A DNA stretch of 48,659 bases from SHLQ01 sp964562985 (GTDB lineage: Bacteria > Actinomycetota > Acidimicrobiia > Acidimicrobiales > SHLQ01), in NCBI GenBank assembly GCA_964562985.1, contig CAZLWE010000022.1:1-48659 (forward strand), in the 5' to 3' direction. The position numbers and the translations under genes were made by a program. Under the pieces are notes generated by a model, which saw only the letters and a program-made list of their open reading frames with translations, was not told the origin of the DNA and did no database searches. Position 1 is the first letter of the stretch, and each line of letters begins with the position of its first letter. Below are positions 6,917-15,574 of the stretch, in pieces.

Positions 6917-7957
6917 CTAGTCAGCGGTCGTCGACGGTCGGAACACCCCGACGCTCGTCGGGACCACAACACGTCCGGCAGAAGCGATCAGTTCCGATGG
7001 CATGCTCCGCACGATCGAGCCGGTGGACAGCCCATGTGCAGTCTCGGTAGGAAGGGCAGCGGCAACGTGAATAGCTGCAGCGAGGGCGATCTCACGATCG
7101 ATCGAGCTCGAAACCACAATCTCGAGGTCGTCGTATTGTCGCGCGAGATCGAGGATGCGATCGACGCCACCGATCGCCGCCGGCTTCACGACGAGTACTG
7201 ACGCTTGGGATGTTTCGAGCGCAACGAGTGGGGCGGTGTCCGGCCGAAGGTCTAGCGCGACACGAACCCCGGTACTTTCCTGGATTGATCCATACTCTGA
7301 CGGGTCAGCTGTTGGATCTTCGACGTAGGAAATCCGGTGGTAGCCAACTCGGCCGAGCACACGCTCAGCGGTTTCTCTGTCCCACGCGCCGTTCGCGTCT
7401 AGGCGTAGTTTGACGCGTGGACCAGCAGCTTCTGAGGCCGCAATAATCCGAGTGACGTCGGCGGTCGGGGCAGCGACTCCGACCTTGAGTTTGATGGTGG
7501 CGACGCCTTCGGCGACCTGTTCGCTTACCTGGCTATGTACGGCTCCCGGATTGGTTGCCGAAACGAGGCTGTTGACCGCCACGGTGGCCGGAGAGCCTGC
7601 CCGGAGATACTGCGAGAGCGGGATACCTTGCGAAGCAGCGACGAGGTCGATGAGGGAGGTATGGACGGCGAATCGCGCGAGCGCCGAGAGTCCAAGGTTG
7701 TCGAGATCGGAAAGAAGTTCCTCTGGATTCTTGCCCTCCGCCGCAGCCGACCACTTCGAGACCTCCGCGCCGAGCGCTTCGATCCCGTAGCCGTCGACAC
7801 CGGGAATCGGAGCGGTCTCACCGAGGCCGATGTGGCCGTCGCTGGTCGTGATCAAAAGTCGCAGCCCTCCGCGGTCGCCAACACCACCTGCGCCAGTAGG
7901 TACGGTCTCGGTCAGACGAATGTCAATCGGCGATGCAATGGCGGATGCGAGTTTCAC
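6917..7957 (-). CDS. menC: o-Succinylbenzoate synthase (MenC)
   Basis: Enolase-superfamily dehydratase making o-succinylbenzoate from SHCHC, cytoplasmic, with Mg2+. Visible signatures in the 346-residue product: TIKLKVG (KxK catalytic lysine motif), LRLDANGAW (first metal Asp), SYVEDP (second metal Glu) and a KPAAIGG strand (opposing lysine). GTG start 7957 has AGGAC about 7 nt upstream. It is the last gene of the run M23-menD-menH-menC, 24 bp after menH. The superfamily also holds N-acylamino acid racemases, but the context makes MenC the clear choice. Confidence 0.92.
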   Translation of the reverse strand: MKLASAIASPIDIRLTETVPTGAGGVGDRGGLRLLITTSDGHIGLGETAPIPGVDGYGIEALGAEVSKWSAAAEGKNPEELLSDLDNLGLSALARFAVHTSLIDLVAASQGIPLSQYLRAGSPATVAVNSLVSATNPGAVHSQVSEQVAEGVATIKLKVGVAAPTADVTRIIAASEAAGPRVKLRLDANGAWDRETAERVLGRVGYHRISYVEDPTADPSEYGSIQESTGVRVALDLRPDTAPLVALETSQASVLVVKPAAIGGVDRILDLARQYDDLEIVVSSSIDREIALAAAIHVAAALPTETAHGLSTGSIVRSMPSELIASAGRVVVPTSVGVFRPSTTAD

Positions 7958-7981
7958 CTGAGGTCCTAACTGTTGGTCGAC

Positions 7982-8839
7982 CTAGCGCGTGGTCGATTCA
8001 CAGCTTTGCAAAAAACCGGTCACAAGAGCGGCAATGCCACCCAACTTCTCGTCGTGTACGACGTGACCGGCCCCTTCGATGACGGCCAGTTGGCCAAATG
8101 GCGCTGCGTCGGTCATCTTCTTGGCGATCTCGACATAGCGCTCATCGAGCGCTCCGGCGATCGCGAACAGCGGTGAACGCAGTGAGGGTAGGCGATCCCA
8201 CACGGGCGGCATGGAGCCGGTCCCCGTACCCCGCAGACTATTGGCCAGCCCAGCCGCCGAATTGGCGGTGCGAAGCGCTGTGGTGCGCGAGAGGCCCTCA
8301 TCATCGAGCGACGCTAGGTAGTTCGCGAAAAGCGGATTCTCGAGCCACTGGTCAACAAAGGCCTGGACTCCAACGGTTTCGATGTGTGTTGCCAGCTCGT
8401 GGTCGGCGTCGTAGCGATCCTGTCGGGCTCTGGGGTCTTCGATCCCGGGGGTGGCCGATACCGCCGTGATCGAGGCGAAGTACCAGGGAGCGCGGGCGGC
8501 CATCGACAGTGCGATGCGTCCCCCCATTGAGTAACCGAGCAAGTGCACGGTCTGGTGATCGTGAGTGCCGACCAGCGAGAGCACCTGGTCGACGACGGAA
8601 GCCATCGAGTACGAATCGCGGTGATCTGGGGAGTCGCTCGCTCCATGTCCGATGAGATCGACCGCGATGGCGGGCCGCTCACCTCGTATGGCCTCGAGCA
8701 GTTCCAGCATGGCACTCCCGGATCCGGTAAATCCGTGCAAGGCAACAACCAACTGGCCGTCGCCATCGACCTCGTGGACGTTCAATGTGGTCCCATCCGC
8801 GGTGAGAACAGAACGTTGAACGTATGGAGTGTGCGTCAT
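7982..8839 (-). CDS. menH: Alpha/beta hydrolase, probable SHCHC synthase (MenH)
   Basis: 285-residue alpha/beta hydrolase. Visible: the oxyanion segment ALHGFTGSG, nucleophile elbow GYSMGG, acid in GALDERY, and catalytic His in IEGAGHVVH. Placed between menD and menC, it most likely eliminates pyruvate from SEPHCHC to give SHCHC. Its ATG overlaps the menD stop by 4 bp (ATGA at 8836-8839), indicating translational coupling. The fold alone would not identify the substrate; the assignment leans on the operon. Confidence 0.85.
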   Translation of the reverse strand: MTHTPYVQRSVLTADGTTLNVHEVDGDGQLVVALHGFTGSGSAMLELLEAIRGERPAIAVDLIGHGASDSPDHRDSYSMASVVDQVLSLVGTHDHQTVHLLGYSMGGRIALSMAARAPWYFASITAVSATPGIEDPRARQDRYDADHELATHIETVGVQAFVDQWLENPLFANYLASLDDEGLSRTTALRTANSAAGLANSLRGTGTGSMPPVWDRLPSLRSPLFAIAGALDERYVEIAKKMTDAAPFGQLAVIEGAGHVVHDEKLGGIAALVTGFLQSCESTTR

Positions 8840-10539
8840 AGTTGCGCGAGTCGCTCGTGGAGTTGGTCGCGAAGGGCTAAACGATCGGAGGTGCTGACGG
8901 CAACCTCAACCACGATGACGCCGGTCGCGTCTGGGCCATCGAGCGCCTCGGTGAGTTCCGCTTCGGTCTGAACCGCGAGATAGGAGATGCCAGCCGCGTG
9001 ACCGAGGAACGATAGGTCCGTACCGTGGGGAGTGTGGAAGAGTTCGCTAAACAGCGACTCATCGATCGCTCCGCGCATCGGCAAATTCGAGAAAATCCCA
9101 CCGCCATCGTTGTTCGGTACCACGATGGTCAATGGGCAACCTTGGCGGGCCGCATCGAGGATGCTGCCGACGTCGTGCAACGCAGCGACATCCCCAATCA
9201 GCACGACGACGCGGTGTTCACGAGCCCGCCAGACCCCGATGGCCGATGCCACAACGCCGTCGATCCCGTTCACCCCACGATTGGCGAGGACCTCTGCATA
9301 TTGGTCGGTCGGGGAGAACGTATCGATGTCGCGTATGGGCATCGAACTCGAGGCGACCACCGAACGATCAACGGCCGCTGAAGCCCAACGTCCGACGGTC
9401 GCTCCGATGTGCGCTTCGGTGAAGTTCGCGCAATCGGCGAGGATCTCTTGCACGATCGTGTTGGCGGTTTCTCCTGATTGGCTCCAGCGGGTGAGGTTTT
9501 GCCCTCGGGCATCCACCGACTCGATCTCCTCTGCGACCGCCGCGAGCAGCCAGGCGGGTTCGCTCGTCAAACGATCGTCGAACAGATGCGACGGGTCCTG
9601 CCAGTCGAATCGTGGGTCGATGAGTACATGGCGGGCATGTGACAACGACTCCCACCACAGTCGAATGCTCTTGGCGGTCGGGGTGTGTCCGAGGTGGATG
9701 ATCAAGTCTGCATGCAGTTCTGGCGACCCGATGGTGACGAGCGCAGGCTGGCCTACTAATGGACCGTGACCTCGGAGTCCGCTGAGCGTGTCGGCCAGAA
9801 TCGGGATTCCCAGTGTCTCCGCGCTCTGACAGACCGCCCGCGCCCCGTCGACATCGCCCGGGCGGACCGTATCGGGGCCAGCAATGATGACCGGCGAAGA
9901 GCTTGGCCCTAGGGCGCTGCGCAGGCGGTCGACATCGCTATGGCGGCGCGTGAGCACCGGAGTTTCGACGCGAGGAAGTGCCGATGCGAAGCGCCGTTCC
10001 CCGTCAGCAGGTTCCAGCGGAAGACGAAACGGCCAGTTGACGTGTACGGGGCCGAAGCGTTCGATGCTGGTCGCGACCGCCCGCCAACCCGCACGTTCGG
10101 TGAAGTCCATTCCGCCAACAGGGCCTACCGGCATCGTGATCTCGTGGCGCACATGGCGGCCGAAGAGGCCTCGCTGGTCAAGGCTTTGTCCTACGCCCCA
10201 GGACTGATGCTCGGGAGGGCGATCTGCGGTCAACGCAATAATGGAGACGTTGCTCATCGCTGCCTCGGCGATAGCCGGGGCGAGGTTCGTCGTCGCCGTA
10301 CCCGACGTGCACACGATCGCGACCGGTTCACCGCTGGCCTTCGCTTCGCCGAGCGCGGCGAACCCGGCGCTTCGTTCGTCAAGGTGAACGGACCGTGAGA
10401 GCTGGGCCACCCGCGATGCCCCGATAGCCAAGGGCGAGGAACGCGATCCTGGGCAAATGAGCACACGGCGCAGTCCGGCGGCTGTCGCTCCTGCGAAGAA
10501 GAGTTCTGCTGCGGCGGTGGCGTCGAAGTCGGTGGTCAT
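8836..10539 (-). CDS. menD: SEPHCHC synthase (MenD)
   Basis: Thiamin-diphosphate enzyme adding the succinyl semialdehyde unit from 2-oxoglutarate to isochorismate, the first committed menaquinone step. Seen in 567 residues: ICPGSRSSPLAI and HLDERSAGFAALG (N-terminal ThDP domain with the catalytic Glu), CTSGTATTNLAPAIAEA, and the C-terminal ThDP/Mg segment IGDVAALHD followed by NNDGGGIF. ATG 10539 (MTTDF) is preferred over an in-frame TTG six bases upstream. It follows the M23 gene by 18 bp and overlaps menH. No menF, menE or menA is in the window. Confidence 0.95.
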   Translation of the reverse strand: MTTDFDATAAAELFFAGATAAGLRRVLICPGSRSSPLAIGASRVAQLSRSVHLDERSAGFAALGEAKASGEPVAIVCTSGTATTNLAPAIAEAAMSNVSIIALTADRPPEHQSWGVGQSLDQRGLFGRHVRHEITMPVGPVGGMDFTERAGWRAVATSIERFGPVHVNWPFRLPLEPADGERRFASALPRVETPVLTRRHSDVDRLRSALGPSSSPVIIAGPDTVRPGDVDGARAVCQSAETLGIPILADTLSGLRGHGPLVGQPALVTIGSPELHADLIIHLGHTPTAKSIRLWWESLSHARHVLIDPRFDWQDPSHLFDDRLTSEPAWLLAAVAEEIESVDARGQNLTRWSQSGETANTIVQEILADCANFTEAHIGATVGRWASAAVDRSVVASSSMPIRDIDTFSPTDQYAEVLANRGVNGIDGVVASAIGVWRAREHRVVVLIGDVAALHDVGSILDAARQGCPLTIVVPNNDGGGIFSNLPMRGAIDESLFSELFHTPHGTDLSFLGHAAGISYLAVQTEAELTEALDGPDATGVIVVEVAVSTSDRLALRDQLHERLAQL

Positions 10540-10557
10540 AGGCAAGACCAGCCAAGT

Positions 10558-11421
10558 CTATGGTTCGTCGGCGATGACTTTGGCTACTGCTGGCGGCTCG
10601 TCGGGTATCGGCACGGAAGTTCCTTCGCCCCACAGCGACTCGAGCAACGGGTAAGGGTTCTCCCAACCAGACTCTCCATCGGGGGCGATCTGGAGATGGA
10701 GGTGCGGCACGCCGCGTGCGTTGCCTGACTCACCATTTGTTCCAATCGCCTGGCCAGCGTAGATACGGTCGCCCACGACAAACTCTTCGGTGGATGCGAG
10801 GTGCGTATAGAAGTAGCGGGCACCGCTGTCGCCGACCATGTACACGGACAGCCCTCCGAGTCCGCCGCTCGAATATCGCTCGAAGACACCATCTTCGATC
10901 GCGCGCAGCGGCACACCTATTTGGGCCAGCATGTCGGTTCCGAGATGTAGGCGTCCGCCCGAGCGAGGCTGGTGCCAGTCGTCCCAGAATTCCTTACGGA
11001 GTTCGTCGACGGGGAATGCACCCACGGTGATGCCCCACGCTTCGGTTTGTTCGCTCAGCGTTGCCAAGACCGGCTCGAGATCCTCGAGTTGTCGGTCGTA
11101 GCTCGCCCGTTGCGACGCCAGAATCTGCGCCGTGCCGCCACGTTCATCTCGCCCGCGAAGGGCGGCTTCTGCGAGTGCAATTCCGTCGCGCGCTTGGAGT
11201 AGCTCAGCGCGAGTTACGACGGGGTCTACTCGGGCGGGGTCTGGTTGAAACGGGGCGCCGGGTTCCGTGGGATGGCGAGGCTCGATGGCATCGCCTGGGC
11301 CCTGCGCGCCCAATGCGTTGGCCGGAATGAGCAACACAATGAGCGTTGTGGCGACCAACAAGAATCGCGGGGCCGGACGCCGAAGGGCATCTCCCATGAA
11401 GAAACGGGTTGCGTGCTTCAC
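10558..11421 (-). CDS. Secreted M23 (LytM-type) peptidase
   Basis: 287 residues. An N-terminal signal or anchor (FLLVATTLIVLLIPANALGA) is followed by a Pro-rich linker, a short helical stretch (about 70-120) and an M23 domain. Zinc ligands are visible as HLGTD (HxxxD) and HLHLQ (HxH), with the typical YTHL and GxS-GNA turns. It probably cleaves peptidoglycan cross-bridges, or is an EnvC-like scaffold if it has no activity of its own. The furthest start is GTG 11421; ATG 11397 would still leave a signal peptide. A TATCCT about 14 bases upstream of the GTG fits a -10 for a leaderless message. Same strand as menD and 18 bp before it. Confidence 0.85.
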   Translation of the reverse strand: MKHATRFFMGDALRRPAPRFLLVATTLIVLLIPANALGAQGPGDAIEPRHPTEPGAPFQPDPARVDPVVTRAELLQARDGIALAEAALRGRDERGGTAQILASQRASYDRQLEDLEPVLATLSEQTEAWGITVGAFPVDELRKEFWDDWHQPRSGGRLHLGTDMLAQIGVPLRAIEDGVFERYSSGGLGGLSVYMVGDSGARYFYTHLASTEEFVVGDRIYAGQAIGTNGESGNARGVPHLHLQIAPDGESGWENPYPLLESLWGEGTSVPIPDEPPAVAKVIADEP

Positions 11422-11506
11422 GACTAGCGAGGATACGGATGCCCTGTGGAAAACCCCAAAGTGGGACAGATGTCACAAATTGCCTACAGGTGTTCGTTTC
11501 GCGGAG

Positions 11507-12745
11507 CTATTGCGCTCCGAACAGCGCGAGTACCTCGGGTGCGCCCGGCGTGAGCACGAGCACCGAGTTGCCATTTCGGTTGTCGGGCAGGGTCGGCAAT
11601 ACGACCGATTCAGGGCTTGCGCTCCGGAGCGTATTGGCGATAGAGGCCGCTTCGCTGATGGACGTAGTGTCGTCCACGGCGAGTGCCTCGCTGATTGCGG
11701 AGATCATCTCGTTGAGCACGACCGGGTTTCGTTGTTCGAGGAGTTTGTCGATCAGGGCTCGCATAAACACTTGCTGTCGTTCGACCCGACCCAGGTCGCT
11801 TGTGGGGTCGACGACAGGTTGTCCGTCGATGAGCTCGGTGTAGGTTCGGCTACGGACCCATGCGAGCGCTTGGGCCGAGTCCAGGGTCACGAGGCCTGCT
11901 TGTGGAAGATCGAGGCCGGAGTTCCTGTCGAAGGCTGGGTGCTCGATGGTTATGTCGACTCCACCGACAGCGTCGACAACCTCGATAAACCCGGCAAGGT
12001 CGACCTGGACGTAGTTCGCGATCGGAATTCCGAGCTCGGTTTGCACCGTGTTGATCAACGAGTCCGGGCCTTGTGCGATTGCGGTGTTTATGCGCTGCTC
12101 GGCGCCGCCGTTTATCGGCAGCCAGAGATCCCTCGGCAGCGATAGGAAGCGGGATCCGCCCTCTTCGACTCGGAGGATCATGATGGTGTCGCTTCGCTCT
12201 CCAGCGATGCCTTCACCAAGAATCACCTCGGCATTTTCTGTCGATTCGTCGATCCCCTCGCGCGAGTCCGTTCCGACGAGCAGGATGTTTCGAGCCGTTG
12301 CCTGGGGCGCTGGAGCGGTGAGTGATTCGGCCACAGGAACCCGGGGGACCGAATCGAATGTTCGGCGAGCGATGAATAGAGGAACGACCACGAGCAGAGC
12401 GCCGATGATGAGCAATACCCCAAGGACCGCCGGCCATCGTCGACGTTTTGTTCGGACTGCGACAAACTGCCCGTCGGCACCGCTGGGTTCCTGGGCGCCC
12501 GTCACCTGGCCAGCCTGGCCGAGGTCCGGCGAGGGCGTTTGTGCCACTGGCATCTCCTGCGCTGCAGCGGCCGGACGCGCAATGGGCGCTTGTCGCCCTA
12601 CGACGGGTGGGGCAGCGCTCTCCCAGTCGACTTCGCCAGGGTTCAACGGGGTAGCGGGGGGATCGCGTTGTTCGATATCGGGAATTTGGGAGAGCCGGTC
12701 TCGGAACGACGGTCGGTCGTCACTGGGGCTGTTCGTCGGCGCCAT
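11507..12745 (-). CDS. LytR-CpsA-Psr (LCP) family glycopolymer ligase
   Basis: 412 residues. A Pro-rich cytoplasmic tail (1-95) is followed by one membrane segment (about 100-125, VLGVLLIIGALLVVVPLFIA) and an extracellular LCP domain. Diagnostic blocks: ILLVGTDSREG, RSDTIMIL, FLSLPRDLWLPI, RINTAIAQGP, VDAVGGVDI, and a C-terminal DLGRVERQQ. LCP proteins transfer undecaprenyl-linked polymers (teichoic acid, or arabinogalactan in mycobacteria) to peptidoglycan. The acceptor polymer here is unknown. It is divergent from divIVA and lies upstream of the M23 gene, with an 85-bp gap. Confidence 0.9.
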   Translation of the reverse strand: MAPTNSPSDDRPSFRDRLSQIPDIEQRDPPATPLNPGEVDWESAAPPVVGRQAPIARPAAAAQEMPVAQTPSPDLGQAGQVTGAQEPSGADGQFVAVRTKRRRWPAVLGVLLIIGALLVVVPLFIARRTFDSVPRVPVAESLTAPAPQATARNILLVGTDSREGIDESTENAEVILGEGIAGERSDTIMILRVEEGGSRFLSLPRDLWLPINGGAEQRINTAIAQGPDSLINTVQTELGIPIANYVQVDLAGFIEVVDAVGGVDITIEHPAFDRNSGLDLPQAGLVTLDSAQALAWVRSRTYTELIDGQPVVDPTSDLGRVERQQVFMRALIDKLLEQRNPVVLNEMISAISEALAVDDTTSISEAASIANTLRSASPESVVLPTLPDNRNGNSVLVLTPGAPEVLALFGAQ

Positions 12746-12852
12746 ATCGACTAGTTCAGCACGTCGTGGTCGCTCTGGGGTGGCGCTCCTGTCGGATTCG
12801 CAGACCTAACGGAATTGAGTGGTTCAGCAAAAAGAATCGTATGAGTTTTTGA

Positions 12853-12881
12853 TTGGGTGTCAATTTGTGGGAATCTATACG
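12853..12881 (+). promoter_or_regulatory. Candidate promoter of divIVA
   Basis: TTGGGT (12853-12858) and TATACG (12876-12881) are separated by 17 bp, about 46 bp before the divIVA ATG, inside the 181-bp divergent intergenic region shared with the LCP gene. The fit to the housekeeping consensus is moderate. Confidence 0.35.
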
Positions 12882-12926
12882 GGTCGAAAGGCTGCGTCCG
12901 CGGCCGGAGCAACTTGGAGAGATGCT

Positions 12927-13727
12927 ATGGGACTGAGTGATCGCCGTTTGACGGGGCGTGATGTTTTGGCGAAGACCTTTCACGCAAAGACCAAACGCGG
13001 TTACGACCCGGTTGAAGTAGATGCCTACCTGGAGCTCGTCGCAGCGCAGATCGACGTCCTCCACGGTGACATCGGCCGAGTCACCCAGGAATCGGCAGCG
13101 GTCGCTCCTGTACCGGTGCCAGATGCTGTCTCCCCGGAGCTCCAAGCCGAGCTTGAGCAGTTGCGCGCGCACAACGCCGAACTCGGCTCCCAGCTCGCCC
13201 AAGAACGTGCGGTATCGGAGTCGCTCCGTGCCGAGAACGAGCAACTCCGCATTCAGCTCACCGCGGTTGCACCTCCTCCTCCAGCTCCGGCGGAAGCGCC
13301 AGTTGAGGCAATCGCCGAGCCGATCGCTGCAGCGTCCACGCCGGCAGCCGAAGAGAGCTATGAGTTGGTGCTCCGCATGGCGCATCGAACGGCCGAGGAC
13401 ACGATTTCACAAGCCCACGCACGGGCCGACGAAATCGTCGCCGAAGCAGAGTTCAAAGCGGCCCAAATCAGCAAGGAAAGCGATCGCAAAGCCTTCGAGG
13501 CAGCCAACCGGGTGCAATCCGAGATCGCTTCACTCAGCACCGAGATCGAAACCCAGCGTGGTGAGCTGTCGGCCTTGCAAGGTCACACACAAGTCAAGCG
13601 CGATGAATTGCGTGGTCTGGCGCACTCGATCATCCAGCTCGCCGATAGCGGCGGTCGCTCCTTTGAAGGTGCTGAAGTCGTCGACCTTCGCGAAGAAGCC
13701 GGCGCCAGCACCGAGGTACCGTCCTAA
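12927..13727 (+). CDS. DivIVA-domain protein
   Basis: 266-residue polar growth/division scaffold. The N-terminal DivIVA signature GRDVLAKTFHAKTKRGYDPVEVDAYLE (membrane-curvature-binding hook plus first coiled coil; residues about 9-35) is clear. A coiled coil, a Pro/Ala linker (about 115-140) and a second coiled coil of the Wag31 type follow. ATG 12927 has GGAGA six bases upstream. In-frame codons back to 12819 have no ribosome site and would precede the conserved start. The first codon of the next gene is three bases after its stop. It is shorter than mycobacterial Wag31, and other DivIVA paralogs may exist outside the window. Confidence 0.85.
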   Translation: MGLSDRRLTGRDVLAKTFHAKTKRGYDPVEVDAYLELVAAQIDVLHGDIGRVTQESAAVAPVPVPDAVSPELQAELEQLRAHNAELGSQLAQERAVSESLRAENEQLRIQLTAVAPPPPAPAEAPVEAIAEPIAAASTPAAEESYELVLRMAHRTAEDTISQAHARADEIVAEAEFKAAQISKESDRKAFEAANRVQSEIASLSTEIETQRGELSALQGHTQVKRDELRGLAHSIIQLADSGGRSFEGAEVVDLREEAGASTEVPS

Positions 13728-13730
13728 GCT

Positions 13731-14618
13731 TTGGCGGTGACGCCAATCCAGCCGGTGATTTGTAGCGTCGGCGACCTCGTCTTCGACGTCATTGTTCATC
13801 TCTCTCGCGACCCCCAGAGGGGTACCGACACCGCGGCGCGCATTCACCACGTTCGAGGCGGCTCCGCAGCCAATGTCTGCGCGGCCGCGGTCGCTGCTGG
13901 CGGCAAGGGACGCTTTGTTGGACAGGTAGGTGATGATGCTCCAGGTCGCCAGTTGGCGGATGCGCTCACCACGGCAGGTGTCGATACACACATCACCATG
14001 CGAGGAACGACAGGAACGATCGTCGCACTGGTCGATGGAACCGGGGAACGGTCGTTTCTGACCGACCGAGGGGCTTCGCTTCACCTAGGCTCAGTCGCTC
14101 CCGAAGTGCTCGATGGTGTGGACGTGCTGTACGTGCCCCTGTATTCACTGCTGTCTGGAGCACTCGCTGAGTCGACGCAGCTACTCATCGGCGAAGCGCT
14201 CGATCGAGGCATTGCCTTCACACTCGGAACGTCGTCGGTGGCAGCGCTACGTGAGTTCGGCCGCGCGGAGTTTCTCGGTCTGATCAAGAGTCTGCAGCCA
14301 GATCTCGTATTCGCGAACCTCCCTGAGTCCCGATACGCACTCCAAGGCCATCCGTGGTTCGTTGGAGCCAAGGGGACCGTGGTTACCGCAGGTTCTCGCG
14401 CTGCTCGCTACACCCGACCCGATGGCACCGACTTTCGACGGGTCCCGGAGTCGGGGGACGTGCAGGACACCACCGGAGCTGGTGATGCATTCACGGCAGG
14501 GTTCCTCGTCGCATGGGCAGGCCAAACCGGCACGCCTGAAGACTGGCTTGATGCCGGACACCGACTCGCTCGGCGCTGCCTCGCAACGCCGGGAGCTGCC
14601 ATGGCCGATCCGGACTGA
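13731..14618 (+). CDS. psuK: PfkB-family carbohydrate kinase, probable pseudouridine kinase
   Basis: 295 residues with the ribokinase pattern: an N-terminal strand with SVGDLVFD, HVRGGSAANVCAAA, FVGQVGDDAPG, and the C-terminal DTTGAGDAFTAGF anion-hole/catalytic-base motif. In the family the Asp of GAGD is the base. TTG 13731 or GTG 13737 are both possible starts; neither has a strong ribosome site because it begins three bases after divIVA. The next gene is a PsuG glycosidase 42 bp downstream, which points to pseudouridine as substrate. The kinase would make pseudouridine 5'-phosphate for PsuG. Family motifs alone cannot exclude ribose, adenosine or another sugar. Confidence 0.75.
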   Translation: MAVTPIQPVICSVGDLVFDVIVHLSRDPQRGTDTAARIHHVRGGSAANVCAAAVAAGGKGRFVGQVGDDAPGRQLADALTTAGVDTHITMRGTTGTIVALVDGTGERSFLTDRGASLHLGSVAPEVLDGVDVLYVPLYSLLSGALAESTQLLIGEALDRGIAFTLGTSSVAALREFGRAEFLGLIKSLQPDLVFANLPESRYALQGHPWFVGAKGTVVTAGSRAARYTRPDGTDFRRVPESGDVQDTTGAGDAFTAGFLVAWAGQTGTPEDWLDAGHRLARRCLATPGAAMADPD

Positions 14619-14660
14619 GATTGTCATTCCCTTGTGACCTCGCGTCGCTAGCATGGCGAC

Positions 14661-15560
14661 ATGTTGAACGACCTCGTCGTCTGTAGCCCCGAAGTTGACG
14701 AGGCTCGCCATGCTGGTTTGCCCATCGTTGCTCTTGAATCGACGGTCTACTCACACCTCGGTCTGCCGAGTCCGGCGAACGAGGAGGCACTCCAGGCATG
14801 CCTCGATGCGACCCGTAGCGCCGGAGCAGTGCCCGCAGTAACCGCAGTACTCGATGGCGTCCTACGAGCGGGGCTCGCCGATCATGAATACGAGCGCATC
14901 CTCGGCGCCGCTACGAAGACGGCCGAACGCGATTTGCCGGTTGCCGTCGCGCAGCGATGGGGTGTCGGGGCTACGACCGTCTCTGCGTCGCTTACCATCG
15001 CAGCGCACACCGGTATCTCGGTTTTTGCGACCGGTGGGGTCGGCGGTGTGCATCGTGAGGCATCGACCACCGGCGATGTGAGCGCAGACCTTGGAGCTAT
15101 CGCTCGCCATCCCGTCGTCACGGTCTGTGCTGGAGCGAAATCGTTCCTGGATCTCGGCCGTACACTCGAGCGCCTCGAAGAACTTGGTGTTCCCGTCCTC
15201 GGTTGGGGCACTGACGAACTACCGGCCTTTACCGCTCGAACGAGTGGCCTGGCGTTGCCACATCGAATCGACGATATGGAGGAACTGACCTCGGTTGCAT
15301 CGTCGCAGCTCAGCTTTGGACGCGGGATGTTGATTACGAACCCTGTTCCCGAGGGCCACGCGCTCGATCAGGCCATTCACGATGCGGCACTGGGACAAGC
15401 GTTATTTGACGCCGAGGCAGCGAACATCACGGGGGCTGCGATAACGCCGTTCGTCCTCGACCGTATGGCGACTGCCAGCGAAGGTCGTTCGGTGCCAGCC
15501 AACGTGGCACTGGTCGCAAATAACGCCCGTTTGGCAGGGGAGCTCGCCGCTGCCCTCTGA
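14661..15560 (+). CDS. psuG: Pseudouridine-5'-phosphate glycosidase (PsuG)
   Basis: 299 residues matching the IndA/PsuG family end to end: VALESTVYSHLGLPSPAN near the start, AVLDGVLRAGL, a central GGVGGVHREA, VTVCAGAKSFLDL (family lysine region), and NPVPEGHALD. It reversibly splits pseudouridine 5'-phosphate into uracil and ribose 5-phosphate, recycling modified RNA bases. With the upstream PfkB kinase it forms a two-step catabolic pair. ATG 14661 is the natural start, though the ribosome site is weak. It converges on the GGDEF-EAL gene, with 14 bp between stops. Confidence 0.93.
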   Translation: MLNDLVVCSPEVDEARHAGLPIVALESTVYSHLGLPSPANEEALQACLDATRSAGAVPAVTAVLDGVLRAGLADHEYERILGAATKTAERDLPVAVAQRWGVGATTVSASLTIAAHTGISVFATGGVGGVHREASTTGDVSADLGAIARHPVVTVCAGAKSFLDLGRTLERLEELGVPVLGWGTDELPAFTARTSGLALPHRIDDMEELTSVASSQLSFGRGMLITNPVPEGHALDQAIHDAALGQALFDAEAANITGAAITPFVLDRMATASEGRSVPANVALVANNARLAGELAAAL

Positions 15561-15574
15561 GAGTCCGGCGGGAA

